Assembly (NCBI RefSeq): GCF_900176205.1
Contig: NZ_LT859959.1
Coordinates: 5,725,001-5,789,000, forward strand
Source of the DNA: Bradyrhizobium sp. ORS 285
Lineage (GTDB): Bacteria; Pseudomonadota; Alphaproteobacteria; Rhizobiales; Xanthobacteraceae
Reading direction: 5' to 3'
Length of the DNA stretch: 64,000 nucleotides
Each line of letters opens with the position of its first letter. The first letter of the stretch is position 1. The translations under genes were made by a program, and so were the position numbers. Under the pieces are notes generated by a model. It did not search any database and was not told the origin of the DNA. It worked only from the letters and a program-made list of their open reading frames with translations. Positions 19,587-31,786 of the stretch are shown piece by piece.

Positions 19587-19902
19587 CGATGCTCCTGTGG
19601 TGGCGTCCGGTCACGCGGGGCTCTGATGACACCGCAGGACATCGCAAGACGCTGCCGCGGCAATATCGGCCGCTGGGTTGAAACCGCGACAACCTATCGG
19701 AAATCGAAAAAAATCATAGCCGGTCACGACGGCCGCCGCGCGAGGGTCTGCATCTCGACTGCGTGACAAACACTTGCCCCGCAGGTTCCCGTCCTCCGCT
19801 CCCGCAATCGTGATCAGCTCGCAACGGCGCGGCCGCCGCGGCCTTGATCAATTGGCAATAACAATACTATACGGTTCTGTTTACAATGGTAGGAGTCATG
19901 GG
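19587..19902. other. Intergenic region, no gene seen
   Basis: This 316-bp gap between divergent genes has no protein-like frame. The last 60 bp are AT-rich (AATTGGCAATAACAATACTA) and probably hold the promoter of the patatin gene, but no clean -35/-10 pair can be fixed. Confidence 0.4.
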
Positions 19903-21066
19903 GTGCGATCGCGTTCGGTAGTTGCGGCCGGTGGGCTGGTCGGATTGTGCAGTCTGCTTCTGCTGCTCGGGGGCTGTGCGTCGGTGGAGCAGCGCGCGGC
20001 CTATTCGGCCGATGATGCAAAGCGCGCCAGGATCGAGGGCTTCCAGGCGATCCGGATGTGGGCGGATGCCCCGGCCGAGAGCTTCGACAGTTCGTCGTTC
20101 AAGCCGCAACCGCAGCCCGGCAAGCCCTTCGCCTATCTCGCACTGTCCGGCGGCGGCGGCGATGGCGCGTTTGGCGCCGGCATTCTCAACGGCTGGAGCG
20201 AGAGCGGCGCACGTCCGGAGTTCACCGTCGTCTCCGGCGTCAGCACCGGCGCATTGATTGCTCCTTTTGCCTTCCTCGGACCCGCCTACGATCCGACGTT
20301 GAAGGAGATGTACACCAGCGGCCTCGCCAGCTCCTTCGCCGCCTCGCCCAATGCGCTCGGCGCGCTGTTCGGCTCGTCCGTCTTCGACGGACAGCCGCTC
20401 CGTGACGCCATCGCGCACTACACGACACCGGAACTCCTGGAGGCGATCGCGAGGGAGCACGCGAGGGGACGCCGGTTGTTCGTCGTCACCACCGATCTCG
20501 ACGCCGCGCGGCCGGTGCTGTGGAATATGGGCGAGATCGCGTCCGCACGGACGCCGCGGTCGTTGCAGCTGTTTCGGCAGGTACTGACTGCATCCGCCAG
20601 CGTTCCCGTTGCGTTTCCGCCGGCGCTGATTGCCGCCTCCTCCGATGGCAAGCCGATCGAGGAGATGCATGTCGACGGCGGCGTCTCGACCCAGGTGTTC
20701 ACCTTTCCGGATCGGCTGCTGATGCAAACCGGATCGTCGCAGCGCTTGGCCGCGAAACCGGCCATCTACATCATCATGAACGGGCGAACGTCGCCTGATT
20801 TCCAGCCGGTCGAGAACAGCACCAAGGCGATTGCGATCCGCTCGCTGGACATGAAGAGCAAGCGCGAGATCCAGAGTTACCTCTCGGCCACCTACCAGTT
20901 TGCCAGGCGCAACGGGATGGCGTTCAACATGACCGCGATCGATCAGTCCGTCCCCGAGAGCCAGGGCATAGGCTTCGATACCGACTACATGCGCACGCTC
21001 TACGCGCTCGGCTACGACAGCGCACGGTCCGGCCGGTTCTGGACGCAGACGCCGCCGGTGCCCTGA
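19903..21066 (+). CDS. Patatin-like phospholipase lipoprotein
   Basis: This 387-residue protein has a lipoprotein signal (LCSLLLLLGGCASVEQ), in which Cys would be lipidated. The patatin fold shows the oxyanion-hole glycine run SGGGGDGAFGAG (about 87-98), the nucleophile elbow GVSTG (about 115-119) and the catalytic Asp in HVDGGVSTQ. It is expected to be an acyl hydrolase anchored in the envelope. The GTG start (19903) is chosen for AGGAG seven bases upstream and because it begins the signal peptide; an ATG just upstream is in another frame. Proteins of this type are frequent in rhizobia and the substrate is unknown. Confidence 0.85.
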   Translation: MRSRSVVAAGGLVGLCSLLLLLGGCASVEQRAAYSADDAKRARIEGFQAIRMWADAPAESFDSSSFKPQPQPGKPFAYLALSGGGGDGAFGAGILNGWSESGARPEFTVVSGVSTGALIAPFAFLGPAYDPTLKEMYTSGLASSFAASPNALGALFGSSVFDGQPLRDAIAHYTTPELLEAIAREHARGRRLFVVTTDLDAARPVLWNMGEIASARTPRSLQLFRQVLTASASVPVAFPPALIAASSDGKPIEEMHVDGGVSTQVFTFPDRLLMQTGSSQRLAAKPAIYIIMNGRTSPDFQPVENSTKAIAIRSLDMKSKREIQSYLSATYQFARRNGMAFNMTAIDQSVPESQGIGFDTDYMRTLYALGYDSARSGRFWTQTPPVP

Positions 21067-21180
21067 CCTTGACAGCTCCCGGCCTTGGAATTACAAAACT
21101 ACACAGTTTCGTTTTCTCACAACCGTTTCCCTGGGGATTGCTCTACAAGCACCGACCGAGATCGGAGACAGCAGGCCGCC

Positions 21181-21765
21181 ATGAGACGATTCGCTCTGTT
21201 AACCTTGATCCTGCTGTCCTGGACGCCGCTGGCGCATGCGGCCGTCGGTGCCGCAGGTACGGATCCCCAGGCCAGGGATCCGCAAGCCTCCACCGACCCC
21301 GCCCTGACCCAGGAGGCGATCGACCGCGAACTCGACAAGTTCCGCAAGACGGAGGTGTCGCTGCACCAGGCATTGCGGATCGCCGAGAAGATTCATCCAG
21401 GCTCCAGGACCGCGGACATCAGCTTCGAAGGCGGGCTCGACATCCCCGTCTACAAGGTTCGCACCTTGCAGAGCGGGCAGATCTGGGAATCCGACATCGA
21501 TGGCGCGACCGCCAAGGTGCTCAACACCGCCCTGTTCTCGACCGTGCAGGGCCTCAACGAGAGCGACCGCACCAGCCTTGCCGCGCTCGACACGATCAGC
21601 CTCAAGATGTCCGACGCCATCAAGATCGCGGAGCGCTCCGCCGCGGGCAAGGCCATCAGCGGCGGCCTGACGACCAAAGACGGCAAGGTCGCCTTCATCA
21701 TCGTCGTGGTCAGCGGCAAGAACCTGAAGCAGGTCACGCTCGAACCGACACGGCGCCGACGCTAA
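21181..21765 (+). CDS. Exported PepSY-domain protein
   Basis: This 194-residue protein has an N-terminal signal peptide (MRRFALLTLILLSWTPLAHA). One PepSY-like module is suggested by VSLHQALRIAEKIHPGSRT followed by PVYKVRTLQSGQIWESDIDG, and a second is partly repeated later (MSDAIKIAERSAAGKA then KVAFIIVVVSGK). PepSY domains bind or inhibit peptidases and occur in periplasmic proteins. It lies 114 bp after the patatin gene on the same strand, and co-transcription is possible. Substrate and partner are unknown. Confidence 0.75.
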   Translation: MRRFALLTLILLSWTPLAHAAVGAAGTDPQARDPQASTDPALTQEAIDRELDKFRKTEVSLHQALRIAEKIHPGSRTADISFEGGLDIPVYKVRTLQSGQIWESDIDGATAKVLNTALFSTVQGLNESDRTSLAALDTISLKMSDAIKIAERSAAGKAISGGLTTKDGKVAFIIVVVSGKNLKQVTLEPTRRRR

Positions 21766-21819
21766 CTCATTCGGGGCTTTGCGCGGCCCCGGGACGCACG
21801 CCGCCCCAGAGCTGCGACA

Positions 21820-22512
21820 TCATGACTTGGTATGAAGCGCGAGGAAGATCTTGACTCGTTCGCGGACGAAGCCAGGCATCTCCTTGCGGATGGTCTTCTC
21901 CTTCACGCCCATCAGCGCACGCATCAACAGCGGCAGCACGATGAGGTCGATGAAGATCTCGGCGGACGCCTCCGATGTCTTGGACGTTGCCCGCTTGGCG
22001 CCCGCGGACACGCCGATCGTCTCGGCGAGCAGCACCGCGACCGGCTGAGTCGCCCGCTTGCGCGAGACCTCGTGAAACTGGCTGCTGAGATCCGGAAAGC
22101 GGTAGGCCTCGCCGATCGTGACCCGCAACAGTCCAAGCGACTGCTTCAGCACGCGGTCCACGATCGCGATCGCAACCCCAACCAGCTTCTCCTGCACCGT
22201 TCCCGGCGGAGGCGTGTAGGACGGGCCGAGGTTCATCACCTCCCCGATCGAACGCTCGACGATCGCGGCAAACAAGGCCGGCTTGCCGGCATAGCGCGCA
22301 TAGATGGTCGGCTTGCTGGCCGGGGCCCGCTCGGCGATTTCGTCGATGCTGGTGCCGTCGAATCCACGCTCGAGGAAGACCTCGCGCGCGGCGTCGAGAA
22401 TCCGCTCCTCGATATTGCCGGCCAGGGCTTTTGGCGGCCGGCCTACCCGGCCGCGCGTCGGCACCGCGCGCGCGACGTCACTTCGTTTAACCTTGGCCTG
22501 GGTACGGGCCAT
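21820..22512 (-). CDS. TetR-family transcriptional regulator
   Basis: This 230-residue TetR protein has a basic N-terminal tail (RGRVGRPPKALAG) and then the helix-turn-helix region: IEERILDAAREVFLERGFDG, a short segment with DEIAERAPASKPTIYARYAG, and KPALFAAIVERSI. The C-terminal ligand domain is about 150 residues and resembles those with a TetR_C_AefR-like region, but its ligand cannot be inferred. No transporter or enzyme gene is adjacent. The ATG (22512) is preferred over an in-frame TTG two codons earlier. Confidence 0.85.
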   Translation of the reverse strand: MARTQAKVKRSDVARAVPTRGRVGRPPKALAGNIEERILDAAREVFLERGFDGTSIDEIAERAPASKPTIYARYAGKPALFAAIVERSIGEVMNLGPSYTPPPGTVQEKLVGVAIAIVDRVLKQSLGLLRVTIGEAYRFPDLSSQFHEVSRKRATQPVAVLLAETIGVSAGAKRATSKTSEASAEIFIDLIVLPLLMRALMGVKEKTIRKEMPGFVRERVKIFLALHTKS

Positions 22513-22662
22513 ACTCAACGACCTCGACTCGACATGTCCAACATGCCCAGCAAGGGATTACACGTTCTCTGCTGAACGGCAATAGAACGCGTGTATCGGA
22601 GCAGCTATGCGCCTTCTGTCATACATAATAAGACATGCTTGCATGCCTTACGATCAGGCACA

Positions 22663-23385
22663 TCAAACAAAGAGTTCGCCGAGGTCCTGCAACACACCGA
22701 GCGCGCCATCGAACGTATCGTCATGGAAATACAGGCTGCGCGTGATCAGCACGGGAACGCCAGCGCGGGTGGCCGCCAATAACCCGTTACCGGAGTCCTC
22801 GATCGCAATGCAGCTTGCCGCGGGCAGATCGAGCTGTGACAGCACCTCCAGATAGACATCGGGCGCCGGCTTCTTGCGCGCGACGTCATCGGCTGCGACG
22901 ACCGCGGCGAATCTGGTTTCCCACTCGTTGCCCAGCACGGGGGCGAGCAACGCGTCGATATTGACGCGCGTGGTGGTCGTGGCGATGGCCACGCGCTGCT
23001 CGCGCGCCCACGCGTCCTCGAGCAGCGCCTTGACGCCGGGACGCAAGGCGCATCCCTTATCGGCCATCAGGGCGGCAAATCTGTCCGTCTTGATGCGGTG
23101 AAGCCTGGCGATCACGGCATCGCTCAAGGGCGGGCCCGAGCGCCGCATCTGGTCGAAGGCGCGAATGCGTTCCTTGCCGCCGGCGACACGCAGCAGCTCC
23201 TTGTAGACCCGCCTCCCCCAATGCCAGTCGATGCCGATGGCCACGAACGCCTCGTTGAACGCCTCGCGATGGATCTCCTCGGTCTCCGCCATCGTGCCGT
23301 CGACGTCGAGGATCAAGGCGCCGGCATCGGCAATTCTTTGCCGCAGAACGTCGAATGGTGAATTCTTAACCAGCGCGAGACTCAT
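22663..23385 (-). CDS. cbbY: CbbY, HAD-family sugar phosphatase
   Basis: This 240-residue haloacid-dehalogenase phosphatase has motif [15 protein letters not shown] (about residues 23-36, with the nucleophile Asp), the motif II Thr in AIATTTT, the motif III Lys in [13 protein letters not shown] and motif [13 protein letters not shown]. In red-type RuBisCO operons CbbY removes the inhibitor xylulose-1,5-bisphosphate. It is the last gene of the cbb operon, and its start overlaps the cbbX stop by 4 bp. Confidence 0.92.
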   Translation of the reverse strand: MSLALVKNSPFDVLRQRIADAGALILDVDGTMAETEEIHREAFNEAFVAIGIDWHWGRRVYKELLRVAGGKERIRAFDQMRRSGPPLSDAVIARLHRIKTDRFAALMADKGCALRPGVKALLEDAWAREQRVAIATTTTRVNIDALLAPVLGNEWETRFAAVVAADDVARKKPAPDVYLEVLSQLDLPAASCIAIEDSGNGLLAATRAGVPVLITRSLYFHDDTFDGALGVLQDLGELFV

Positions 23386-24329
23386 GACTGGGCCTCCCCC
23401 TTTGTCTCGGCCTTGCCCTCGGCCTTGGCGAACACCCGGCTCGCCAGCACGTCGCTGGCTTCGATCGACATCACGTCGTCGGAGGTCAGCACACGGTCGA
23501 GCCGCGAGACCAGCCGATTGGCCTGGCGCAGGCGAATCCGATCCAGCGCATTCCGGATCGAGCGCGCGTTGGAGAACAAGGGCTGGGTGCGGCGGACCAC
23601 GATGTATTTTTCGAACGCCGCCCGCGCCTCGGGCGTGAAGCGATAATTCTGCCCCTCCAGCATCATCTCGGAAATCGTCAGCAGTTCGGCTTCGGAATAG
23701 TCCGGGAAGTCGATGTGATGGGCGATGCGCGAGCGAAATCCGGGATTGCTCTGGAAGAACTTCTCCATGCGGTCGGCATAGCCGGCAAGAATGACCACGA
23801 GGTCCTCGCGCTGCGATTCCATGATCTGCAGCAGGATCTCGATCGATTCCTGGCCGTAGTCGCGCTCGTTTTCGGGACGGTACAGGTAATAAGCCTCGTC
23901 GATGAACAGCACGCCGCCCATCGCCTTCTTCAGCACCTCCTTGGTCTTCGGCGCGGTGTGGCCGATATATTGGCCGACGAGATCGTCGCGCGTGACGCTG
24001 ATGACGTGACCACGGCGAACGAAGCCGAGCCGGTGCAGAATGCCGGCCATGCGCAGGGCGACCGTGGTCTTGCCGGTGCCGGGATTCCCCGTGAACGACA
24101 TGTGCAGGGTGGGAAACGTCGTCGCCAGGCCCATCTTGCGACGGATCCGCTCCATCATCAGCAGCGAGGCGATCTCGCGGATCCGCGTCTTGACCGGGGC
24201 GAGGCCGACCAGCTCACGGTCGAGCTGCTCGAGCACGGGCGCGATCTCGACGCTCTCGAACTCGCGGCGCAGATCGATCGTATCGACCGGCGTCGCCTCC
24301 TTGGCGTCCGCCTGCGTAGCCTGCATCAT
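23382..24329 (-). CDS. cbbX: CbbX, red-type RuBisCO activase
   Basis: This 315-residue AAA+ protein has Walker [10 protein letters not shown], Walker [14 protein letters not shown], sensor and arginine-finger region [19 protein letters not shown], and the pore-loop region around [17 protein letters not shown]. CbbX pulls on the C-terminal tail of the RuBisCO large subunit to release inhibitory sugar phosphates, and is activated by ribulose-1,5-bisphosphate. It lies downstream of cbbLS, as usual. The ATG pair at 24329/24326 leaves the exact start open; the first is nearer to GGAG. The C-terminus is Lys/Glu-rich. Confidence 0.93.
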   Translation of the reverse strand: MMQATQADAKEATPVDTIDLRREFESVEIAPVLEQLDRELVGLAPVKTRIREIASLLMMERIRRKMGLATTFPTLHMSFTGNPGTGKTTVALRMAGILHRLGFVRRGHVISVTRDDLVGQYIGHTAPKTKEVLKKAMGGVLFIDEAYYLYRPENERDYGQESIEILLQIMESQREDLVVILAGYADRMEKFFQSNPGFRSRIAHHIDFPDYSEAELLTISEMMLEGQNYRFTPEARAAFEKYIVVRRTQPLFSNARSIRNALDRIRLRQANRLVSRLDRVLTSDDVMSIEASDVLASRVFAKAEGKAETKGEAQS

Positions 24330-24488
24330 GGACTGGTGCTCCGCTTTGGCCGAAGTTCGCAGACGCTGGCGGCAGCTCCTCCCGCGAACTCCGGCAAGCG
24401 GGGACGCCGTCAAATCGGTCTCAATCAGTGCGGCAGAGCCGGTGCTGAAGTCCCCGCCTCGATCGGCAAGGACTTCAGCGCGGCCGTG

Positions 24489-24908
24489 TTATGAGTAGCG
24501 CTCGCCTTCGGGCCGCTCGGCCGCGTAGGACCGCGTCGAGTAACGCTGATTGCGCCCGACGGTTTCCTGACGATCGAGCCGGAAGCCTGGCTCGTTCTTC
24601 GGCCGGTTGACGATGAAGGACAGCCGGATCGACTCCCAGCCATGAGACGAGTCGAACGCCGAGATCCGGATGTAGCGGTCGCCATAGATCTTCCGGCACT
24701 CGGCAAGCTCCCGCATGATGCCGGCGGCATCGCGCAGGTCGAACATCGGCAGGCCCCACATCTCCCAATAGGTGTTGCGGGGATGCGGGTCGTCGGTGAA
24801 CTCGATATTCACCGCCCATCCCTTCTCGAGGCAGTACTGGATCTGGGCGGTGATCTGGTCGTCCGTCAGATCGGGCAGGAAGGAAAAGCAGCCTTGGGTC
24901 ACGCGCAT
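24489..24908 (-). CDS. cbbS: RuBisCO small subunit, form IC
   Basis: This 139-residue protein starts [19 protein letters not shown] and contains [21 protein letters not shown] and [12 protein letters not shown]. These are typical of red-type small subunits, which carry a C-terminal beta-hairpin extension (here [20 protein letters not shown]). It assembles with CbbL as L8S8. It lies 75 bp downstream of cbbL, with a GGAG-type ribosome binding site (ATCAGGAGATAACACC) before the ATG. Confidence 0.97.
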   Translation of the reverse strand: MRVTQGCFSFLPDLTDDQITAQIQYCLEKGWAVNIEFTDDPHPRNTYWEMWGLPMFDLRDAAGIMRELAECRKIYGDRYIRISAFDSSHGWESIRLSFIVNRPKNEPGFRLDRQETVGRNQRYSTRSYAAERPEGERYS

Positions 24909-24983
24909 GGTGTTATCTCCTGATGTTAGGATGCCGGGCGAGCCGGTGTCCGGCCCGCAGCGCGGCGATGCATCGTTTAGGCT

Positions 24984-26480
<1,497 letters not shown>

Positions 26481-27563
26481 TCACGCAGCTTCAGTCATTC
26501 CCCCAATTCGCGGATCGAGCGCGCCGGAGCGATAGCGCTTGGCCATCTCCGACAGCGGCAGCACCTTGATCCTGGACGCGTTGCCGGCGGCGCCGAACTG
26601 CTCGAAGCGCTCGCGGCAGAGCTCGCGCATCGAATCCATCGCCGGCTTCAGGAATTTGCGCGGGTCGAACTCGCTCTTTGACGACGCGCCGACCTTGCGG
26701 AAGATCGCGGTCATCGCCAGCCGGCAATCGGTATCGATGTTGACCTTGCGGACACCGTGGCGGATGCCGCGCACGATCTCCTCGACCGGCACGCCCCAGG
26801 TCTGCGGCATCTCGCCGCCGAACTGGTTGAACATGTCCTGCAGGGATTGCGGCACCGAGGACGAGCCGTGCATCACCAGATGCGTGTTGGGCAGCCGGCG
26901 ATGGATCTCCTCGATCACGTTCATGGCGAGGATCTCGCCATCCGGCTGGCGCGAGAATTTGTAGGCGCCGTGCGAGGTGCCCATCGCGATAGCCAGCGCA
27001 TCGACCTTGGTGACGCGCACGAAGTCGACCGCCTGGTCCGGATCGGTCAGCAGCTGGTCGCGGCTGACCTTGCCTTCGAGGCCGTGGCCGTCCTCCTGCT
27101 CGCCGCCGCCATGCTCCAGCGAGCCGAGCACGCCGAGCTCACCCTCGACGGAGGCGCCGACCCAATGCGCCATGTCGGTGACGCGGCGGGTGATATCGAC
27201 GTTGTACTCATAGTCCGCCGCGGTCTTGGCGTCGGCCTTGAGCGAGCCGTCCATCATCACCGAGGTGAAGCCGTATTTGATGGCGGTCGCGCAGGTCGCC
27301 TCGTCGTTGCCGTGGTCCTGATGCAGGCAGAGCGGGATCTGCGGATACATCTCCTCCAGCGCGTCGATCATCTTCGACAGCATGATGTCGCCGGCATAGG
27401 AGCGCGCGCCGCGCGAGGCCTGGATGATCACGGGGGCATCGACCGCAGCCGCCGCCTCCATGATCGCCAGCCCCTGCTCCATGTTGTTGATGTTGAAAGC
27501 CGGCACGCCGTAGCCGCGCTCAGCGGCATGGTCCAGCAATTGTCTGAGCGTGATCCGCGCCAT
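26481..27563 (-). CDS. cbbA: Class II fructose-1,6-/sedoheptulose-1,7-bisphosphate aldolase
   Basis: This 360-residue zinc aldolase (Calvin cycle subtype) starts [19 protein letters not shown]. Zinc ligand regions are CLHQDHGND (His pair region), [12 protein letters not shown] and [10 protein letters not shown]; the substrate-binding GTSHGAYKF and NIDTD are present. It condenses triose phosphates to fructose- and sedoheptulose-bisphosphate. It lies between tkt and cbbL in the usual order, with a 46-bp gap to the tkt stop. Confidence 0.96.
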   Translation of the reverse strand: MARITLRQLLDHAAERGYGVPAFNINNMEQGLAIMEAAAAVDAPVIIQASRGARSYAGDIMLSKMIDALEEMYPQIPLCLHQDHGNDEATCATAIKYGFTSVMMDGSLKADAKTAADYEYNVDITRRVTDMAHWVGASVEGELGVLGSLEHGGGEQEDGHGLEGKVSRDQLLTDPDQAVDFVRVTKVDALAIAMGTSHGAYKFSRQPDGEILAMNVIEEIHRRLPNTHLVMHGSSSVPQSLQDMFNQFGGEMPQTWGVPVEEIVRGIRHGVRKVNIDTDCRLAMTAIFRKVGASSKSEFDPRKFLKPAMDSMRELCRERFEQFGAAGNASRIKVLPLSEMAKRYRSGALDPRIGGMTEAA

Positions 27564-27609
27564 GGTTGGTCTCCGTCCCCTGTGTGGTCTGTTCTGTGGA
27601 TGCCGGGCG

Positions 27610-29649
27610 TCAGGACGCCCGCGCCCGGATGATGTTGCGCATGGCCGCGTCAGCGACGGCCGCCGGCGTGATGCCGAATTCGCGGTACAGCACATCGGCC
27701 GGCGCCGAGGCGCCGAACCCGTGCATGCCGACGAACTCGCCGGCGTCGCCAAGCCAGCGCGCCCACTCGCCTTCGATGGCGGCCTCGACGCCGATGCGCG
27801 GCGCATTGCCGAGCACCTCGGCGCGATATTCCGCGGACTGCTTGCGGAACAATTCGAAGCAGGGCGCCGACACCACCGCCGCCTGCACGCCTTCCGCTGC
27901 CAGTAGCTTCGCGGCCTCCAGCGCGATCGCCACCTCCGAGCCCGTCGCGATCAGCGTGACGTCGCGGCCGGCTTCCGGCTCGATCACCACGTAGGCGCCA
28001 AGCGCCACCTTGTTATGATCGGACGCCTCGGTCCGGAACGCCGGCAGCGCCTGCCGCGACAGGCACAGCACCGACGGCGAGGTCTCCGCGCGCAGCGCGC
28101 AATCCCAGGCTTCAGCCGTCTCGACCGCGTCGGCCGGACGGAACACCAGGAGATTGGGAATGGCGCGCAGGCTCGGCACATGCTCGACCGGCTGATGGGT
28201 CGGGCCGTCTTCGCCGAGGCCGATGGAGTCGTGGGTCATCACGTGAATGACGCGGATCCCCATCAGCGCGGCCAAGCGGATCGCTGGCCGGTTGTAGTCG
28301 GCAAACGCCAGGAAGGTGCCGCCATAGGGAATGAAGCCGCCATGCAGCGCAACGCCGTTCATGGCCGCGGCCATCGCGTGCTCGCGGACGCCGTAATGGA
28401 CGTAGTTGCCGTCCATGGTCGACGGCGTCACCGATTTGTGCGTCTTCGCCTTGGTCAGATTGGAATGCGTCAGATCGGCGGAGCCGCCGAGCAGGTTCGG
28501 CAGCACCGTCGCGATCACGTCGATGACGTTCTGCGACGCCTGGCGGGTTGCGATCTTCGGCTTCTCGGCCGTGAGCTGCGCGATGAACTGCGCCATCCGC
28601 TCAGTGTAGGCGGCCGGTAGCTTCTTGTTCAGCGCATCGTGACAGGGCGAGCGGTCCGACGTGCCGAGCTTGCGTGCACGCTCCTTCCACGCTTGGCGCA
28701 CGCTGCGGCCGCGCGCGCCGATCTCGCGCCAGCTCACCAGCACGTCGGCCGGAACCTCGAACGGCCGGTGCGGCCAATGCAGCGCGGCGCGGGTCTTCTC
28801 GACTTCCTCCGGCCCAAGCGGCGCGCCATGCGCCTTCTCCGATCCCTGGCGACCCGGCGAGCCGAAGCCGATTGTGGTGCGGCAGGCGATCATGCTGGGC
28901 CGGTCGCTCTGCCGCGCGGCGGCGATGGCGGCTTCGATCGCCTGGGGATCATGGCCGTCGATGCGGCTGGTCGCCCAGCCTGAGGCTGCGAAGCGCGCGA
29001 GCTGATCGTCGGAACAGGCAAGCCCGGTCGAGCCGTCGATCGAGATGCCGTTGTCGTCGAACAGCACGATCAAACGATTGAGCCTGAGATGACCTGCGAG
29101 CGAGATCGCCTCGTGGCTGATGCCTTCCATCAGGCAGCCGTCGCCGGCGATCACATAGGTGTAGTGGTCGACCAGGTCGTCGCCATAGCGCGCATTCATC
29201 AGCCGCTCGGCGAGCGCCATGCCGACGGCGGTGGCGATGCCCTGCCCCAGCGGTCCGGTCGTGGTCTCCACTCCCGGCGTGTGGCCATATTCCGGATGCC
29301 CCGGCGTCTTGGCACCCCATTGCCGGAACGCCTTGATCTCGTCGATCGTCACCGCCTCGTAGCCGGTGAGATGCAGCAGCGCATAGAGCAGCATCGAGCC
29401 GTGGCCGGCCGACAGCACGAAGCGGTCGCGATCTGGCCAAGTGGGATCGGCGGGATCAAACTTCATGAAGCGCTGAAACAGCACGGTGGCGACGTCGGCC
29501 ATGCCCATGGGCATACCCGGGTGACCGGACTTCGCCTTCTCCACGGCGTCAATCGCGAGGAAGCGGATGGCGTTCGCCATCTCGGCATGCGCAGGATCAG
29601 CTTTGAGATCGGATTTGGCGGCAGCCTTTTGCAGGGCGGTGGCGGTCAT
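27610..29649 (-). CDS. cbbT: Transketolase
   Basis: This 679-residue thiamine-diphosphate enzyme has the TPP-binding motif [18 protein letters not shown] followed by LIVLFDDN. The catalytic His region GHPGMPMG, the pyrimidine domain [10 protein letters not shown] with the catalytic Glu before it, and [18 protein letters not shown] are also clear. It moves two-carbon units in the regeneration phase of the Calvin cycle. The N-terminus ([18 protein letters not shown]) is slightly extended and polar. The start codon overlaps the stop of cbbP by 4 bp. Confidence 0.97.
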   Translation of the reverse strand: MTATALQKAAAKSDLKADPAHAEMANAIRFLAIDAVEKAKSGHPGMPMGMADVATVLFQRFMKFDPADPTWPDRDRFVLSAGHGSMLLYALLHLTGYEAVTIDEIKAFRQWGAKTPGHPEYGHTPGVETTTGPLGQGIATAVGMALAERLMNARYGDDLVDHYTYVIAGDGCLMEGISHEAISLAGHLRLNRLIVLFDDNGISIDGSTGLACSDDQLARFAASGWATSRIDGHDPQAIEAAIAAARQSDRPSMIACRTTIGFGSPGRQGSEKAHGAPLGPEEVEKTRAALHWPHRPFEVPADVLVSWREIGARGRSVRQAWKERARKLGTSDRSPCHDALNKKLPAAYTERMAQFIAQLTAEKPKIATRQASQNVIDVIATVLPNLLGGSADLTHSNLTKAKTHKSVTPSTMDGNYVHYGVREHAMAAAMNGVALHGGFIPYGGTFLAFADYNRPAIRLAALMGIRVIHVMTHDSIGLGEDGPTHQPVEHVPSLRAIPNLLVFRPADAVETAEAWDCALRAETSPSVLCLSRQALPAFRTEASDHNKVALGAYVVIEPEAGRDVTLIATGSEVAIALEAAKLLAAEGVQAAVVSAPCFELFRKQSAEYRAEVLGNAPRIGVEAAIEGEWARWLGDAGEFVGMHGFGASAPADVLYREFGITPAAVADAAMRNIIRARAS

Positions 29650-30521
29650 AGCGTGCGCCTCTTTCGGTCCATCAGTTGCATGATCATCGGGGTGAGAATG
29701 AGCTGCATGGCGAGATCGAGCTTCGAGCCATGGATTACGATCGAATTGGCGCGCGACATGAAGCTGCCCTGGATCATCGACAGCAGATAAGGGAAGTCGA
29801 TGCCGCGCGGGTTCTTGAGACGGATCACCACCATCGATTCATCGGGCGTCGGGATCCAGCGCGCGATGAACGGATTGGAGGTGTCGACCGTCGGCACACG
29901 CTGGAAGTTGATGTCGGTCTCCGAGAACTGCGGGATGATGTAGTTCACGTAGTCCGGCATGCGCCGCAGGATGGTATCGGTGACCGCCTCGGTGGTGTAG
30001 CCGCGCGAGGCGCGGTCGCGGTGCAGCTTCTGGATCCATTCGAGGTTCATCACCGGCACGACGCCGATCTTCAGGTCGGCATGCTGGGCGATGTTGACCT
30101 TCTCGGTGACGACGGCGCCGTGCAGGCCTTCGTAGAACAGCAGGTCGGACTCCGCCGGCAGCTGCGTCCACTCGGTGAAGGTGCCGGGGCGGGCGTCGTA
30201 GAGCCGCGCCTCCTCCTCGTCATGCACGTAGTGGCGCGTCGTGCCGGTGCCTGTTTCCGAATAGTCGCGGAACGTCTTCTCGAGCTCCTCGAACAGATTG
30301 GTGTCGGGGCTGAAATGGCTGAAGTGCTTGTTGCCGCGCTCCGCCTCCTCGATCATCTTGCGGCGCATCTCCTCGCGATTGTAGCGATGAAAGGCGTCGC
30401 CCTCGATGTACGCGGCCTTGACGTTCTCGCGGCGGAAGATGTTCTCGAAGGTCTTCTTGACCGACGTGGTGCCCGCACCGGACGAGCCCGTGATCGAGAT
30501 GATGGGATGACGACGTGACAT
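29646..30521 (-). CDS. cbbP: Phosphoribulokinase
   Basis: This 291-residue bacterial-type phosphoribulokinase starts [20 protein letters not shown]; the P-loop is [14 protein letters not shown]. Further family marks are [11 protein letters not shown] and [20 protein letters not shown]. It makes ribulose-1,5-bisphosphate from ribulose-5-phosphate and ATP, the committed step that feeds RuBisCO. The bacterial type is usually activated by NADH; no redox Cys pair is expected. It lies 63 bp downstream of cbbF and overlaps cbbT by 4 bp. Confidence 0.97.
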   Translation of the reverse strand: MSRRHPIISITGSSGAGTTSVKKTFENIFRRENVKAAYIEGDAFHRYNREEMRRKMIEEAERGNKHFSHFSPDTNLFEELEKTFRDYSETGTGTTRHYVHDEEEARLYDARPGTFTEWTQLPAESDLLFYEGLHGAVVTEKVNIAQHADLKIGVVPVMNLEWIQKLHRDRASRGYTTEAVTDTILRRMPDYVNYIIPQFSETDINFQRVPTVDTSNPFIARWIPTPDESMVVIRLKNPRGIDFPYLLSMIQGSFMSRANSIVIHGSKLDLAMQLILTPMIMQLMDRKRRTL

Positions 30522-30584
30522 GAATTCTCTCCGGAAGACTCGCCGAGCCAGGGATAATCAGCAGGGGTGCTCAGCAGCGCACGC

Positions 30585-31622
30585 TCAGCGGAACAGGCCT
30601 CGGCGGGCGAACAGGGGCGCATCGCTCGTCTCGAACAGCGGCTCGACACCTTCATGCAGCTGGTCGACATCGCGCACGAGGCGGACGTCGCCCATGATCA
30701 GCGGCGCCCGTTGGTGCGGCGAGCGCGCCGACAATTCGAGGATGCGCGCGCGGCCGCTCGAGGCCGAGCCGCCGGCCCATTCCATGATCAGCGCCATCGG
30801 ATGCGCTTCGTACACCAGCCGCAGCCGGCCCTCGCGATAGCCCGGGCGGGAATCGGCGGGATAGAGGAACACGCCGCCACGCATCAGGATGCGGTAGGCC
30901 TCCGCCACCAGCGAGGCGATCCAGCGCATGTTGAAGTCGCGGCCGCGCGGGCCCGCAGCGCCCGACAGGCACTCATCGACATAGTTGCGGACGGTGCCGC
31001 TCCAGTGCCGACGGTTCGAGGCGTTGATCGCGAATTCCGGGGTATCCTGCGGGATGCGGATGCCCGACTTGGCGAGGATGAACTCGTGCAAGGTCGGATG
31101 CAGCACGTAGAGGTCGACGCGGCGGTCGATCGCGAGCACGAGGCAGGTCTGCGGTCCGTAGACGAAGAAGCCGGCGGCGAGCTGGGCGGTGCCGGGCTCG
31201 AAGAAGCTGGACAGCACGTCGCGGCCGCGCGGCCGGATCGAGAAGATGGTTCCGACCGAGATGTTGTTCTGCAGGTTCGAGGAGCCGTCGAGCGGATCGA
31301 TCGCCACGCAAAGTGGGGCAGCCTCGTTGACCGTTTCCGGCCGGTCGCCCTCTTCCGACAGAATGCCGGCGACCGGCGCCCGGCGCAGTGCGTCGCGCAT
31401 CAGATTGTCGGCGACGATGTCGAGCGCCTTCTGGATGTCGCCGTCGGTGTTGACGGTGGCGGCGCCTTCGTCGACGCCGGACAGCGGCGCGATGGCAATC
31501 TGCCGCGCCAGCTCGCGGGCGGCGTCGGCGAGGGCCTCGATGACAGCGGCGCAATCAGCATCCGCCCCGTGCGACGCGAGATGGGCCTGCAATGTCTGAT
31601 GATGATTTAGCTCGTGATCCAT
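30585..31622 (-). CDS. cbbF: Class I fructose-1,6-bisphosphatase
   Basis: This 345-residue enzyme has the metal-binding signature AIDPLDGSSNLQNNISVGTIF and EEGDRPE, and the active site region GGVFLYPADSRPGYREGRLRLVYEAHPMA. It hydrolyses fructose-1,6-bisphosphate (and probably sedoheptulose-1,7-bisphosphate) in the Calvin cycle. The ATG (31622) has GAGGGAG seven bases upstream. It is the first gene of the cbb operon, and its promoter must lie in the 164 bp shared with divergent cbbR. Confidence 0.96.
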   Translation of the reverse strand: MDHELNHHQTLQAHLASHGADADCAAVIEALADAARELARQIAIAPLSGVDEGAATVNTDGDIQKALDIVADNLMRDALRRAPVAGILSEEGDRPETVNEAAPLCVAIDPLDGSSNLQNNISVGTIFSIRPRGRDVLSSFFEPGTAQLAAGFFVYGPQTCLVLAIDRRVDLYVLHPTLHEFILAKSGIRIPQDTPEFAINASNRRHWSGTVRNYVDECLSGAAGPRGRDFNMRWIASLVAEAYRILMRGGVFLYPADSRPGYREGRLRLVYEAHPMALIMEWAGGSASSGRARILELSARSPHQRAPLIMGDVRLVRDVDQLHEGVEPLFETSDAPLFARRGLFR

Positions 31623-31786
31623 GGGCCACTCCCTCGCCATCAGCTCCTCTGCCGGGAACTTGATGAAGCCGCACGAAAGCGTCGTGCCGCGCTGCTATCA
31701 AGACTACGATTTGCCTGATTAGGGAAATTTCAATATCTTTGGATCGACCAAAGTTTTCCTTATGCGATCGATATCACGAAGGTTCC
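31623..31786. promoter_or_regulatory. cbbF-cbbR divergent control region
   Basis: The region contains a perfect inverted repeat CTTTGG-ATCGA-CCAAAG at 31737-31753 and AT-rich flanks (GATTAGGGAAATTTCAATAT before it, AGTTTTCCTTATGCGATC after it). LysR regulators bind T-N11-A type sites in such regions, so CbbR is the expected ligand. The exact operator is inference. Confidence 0.6.
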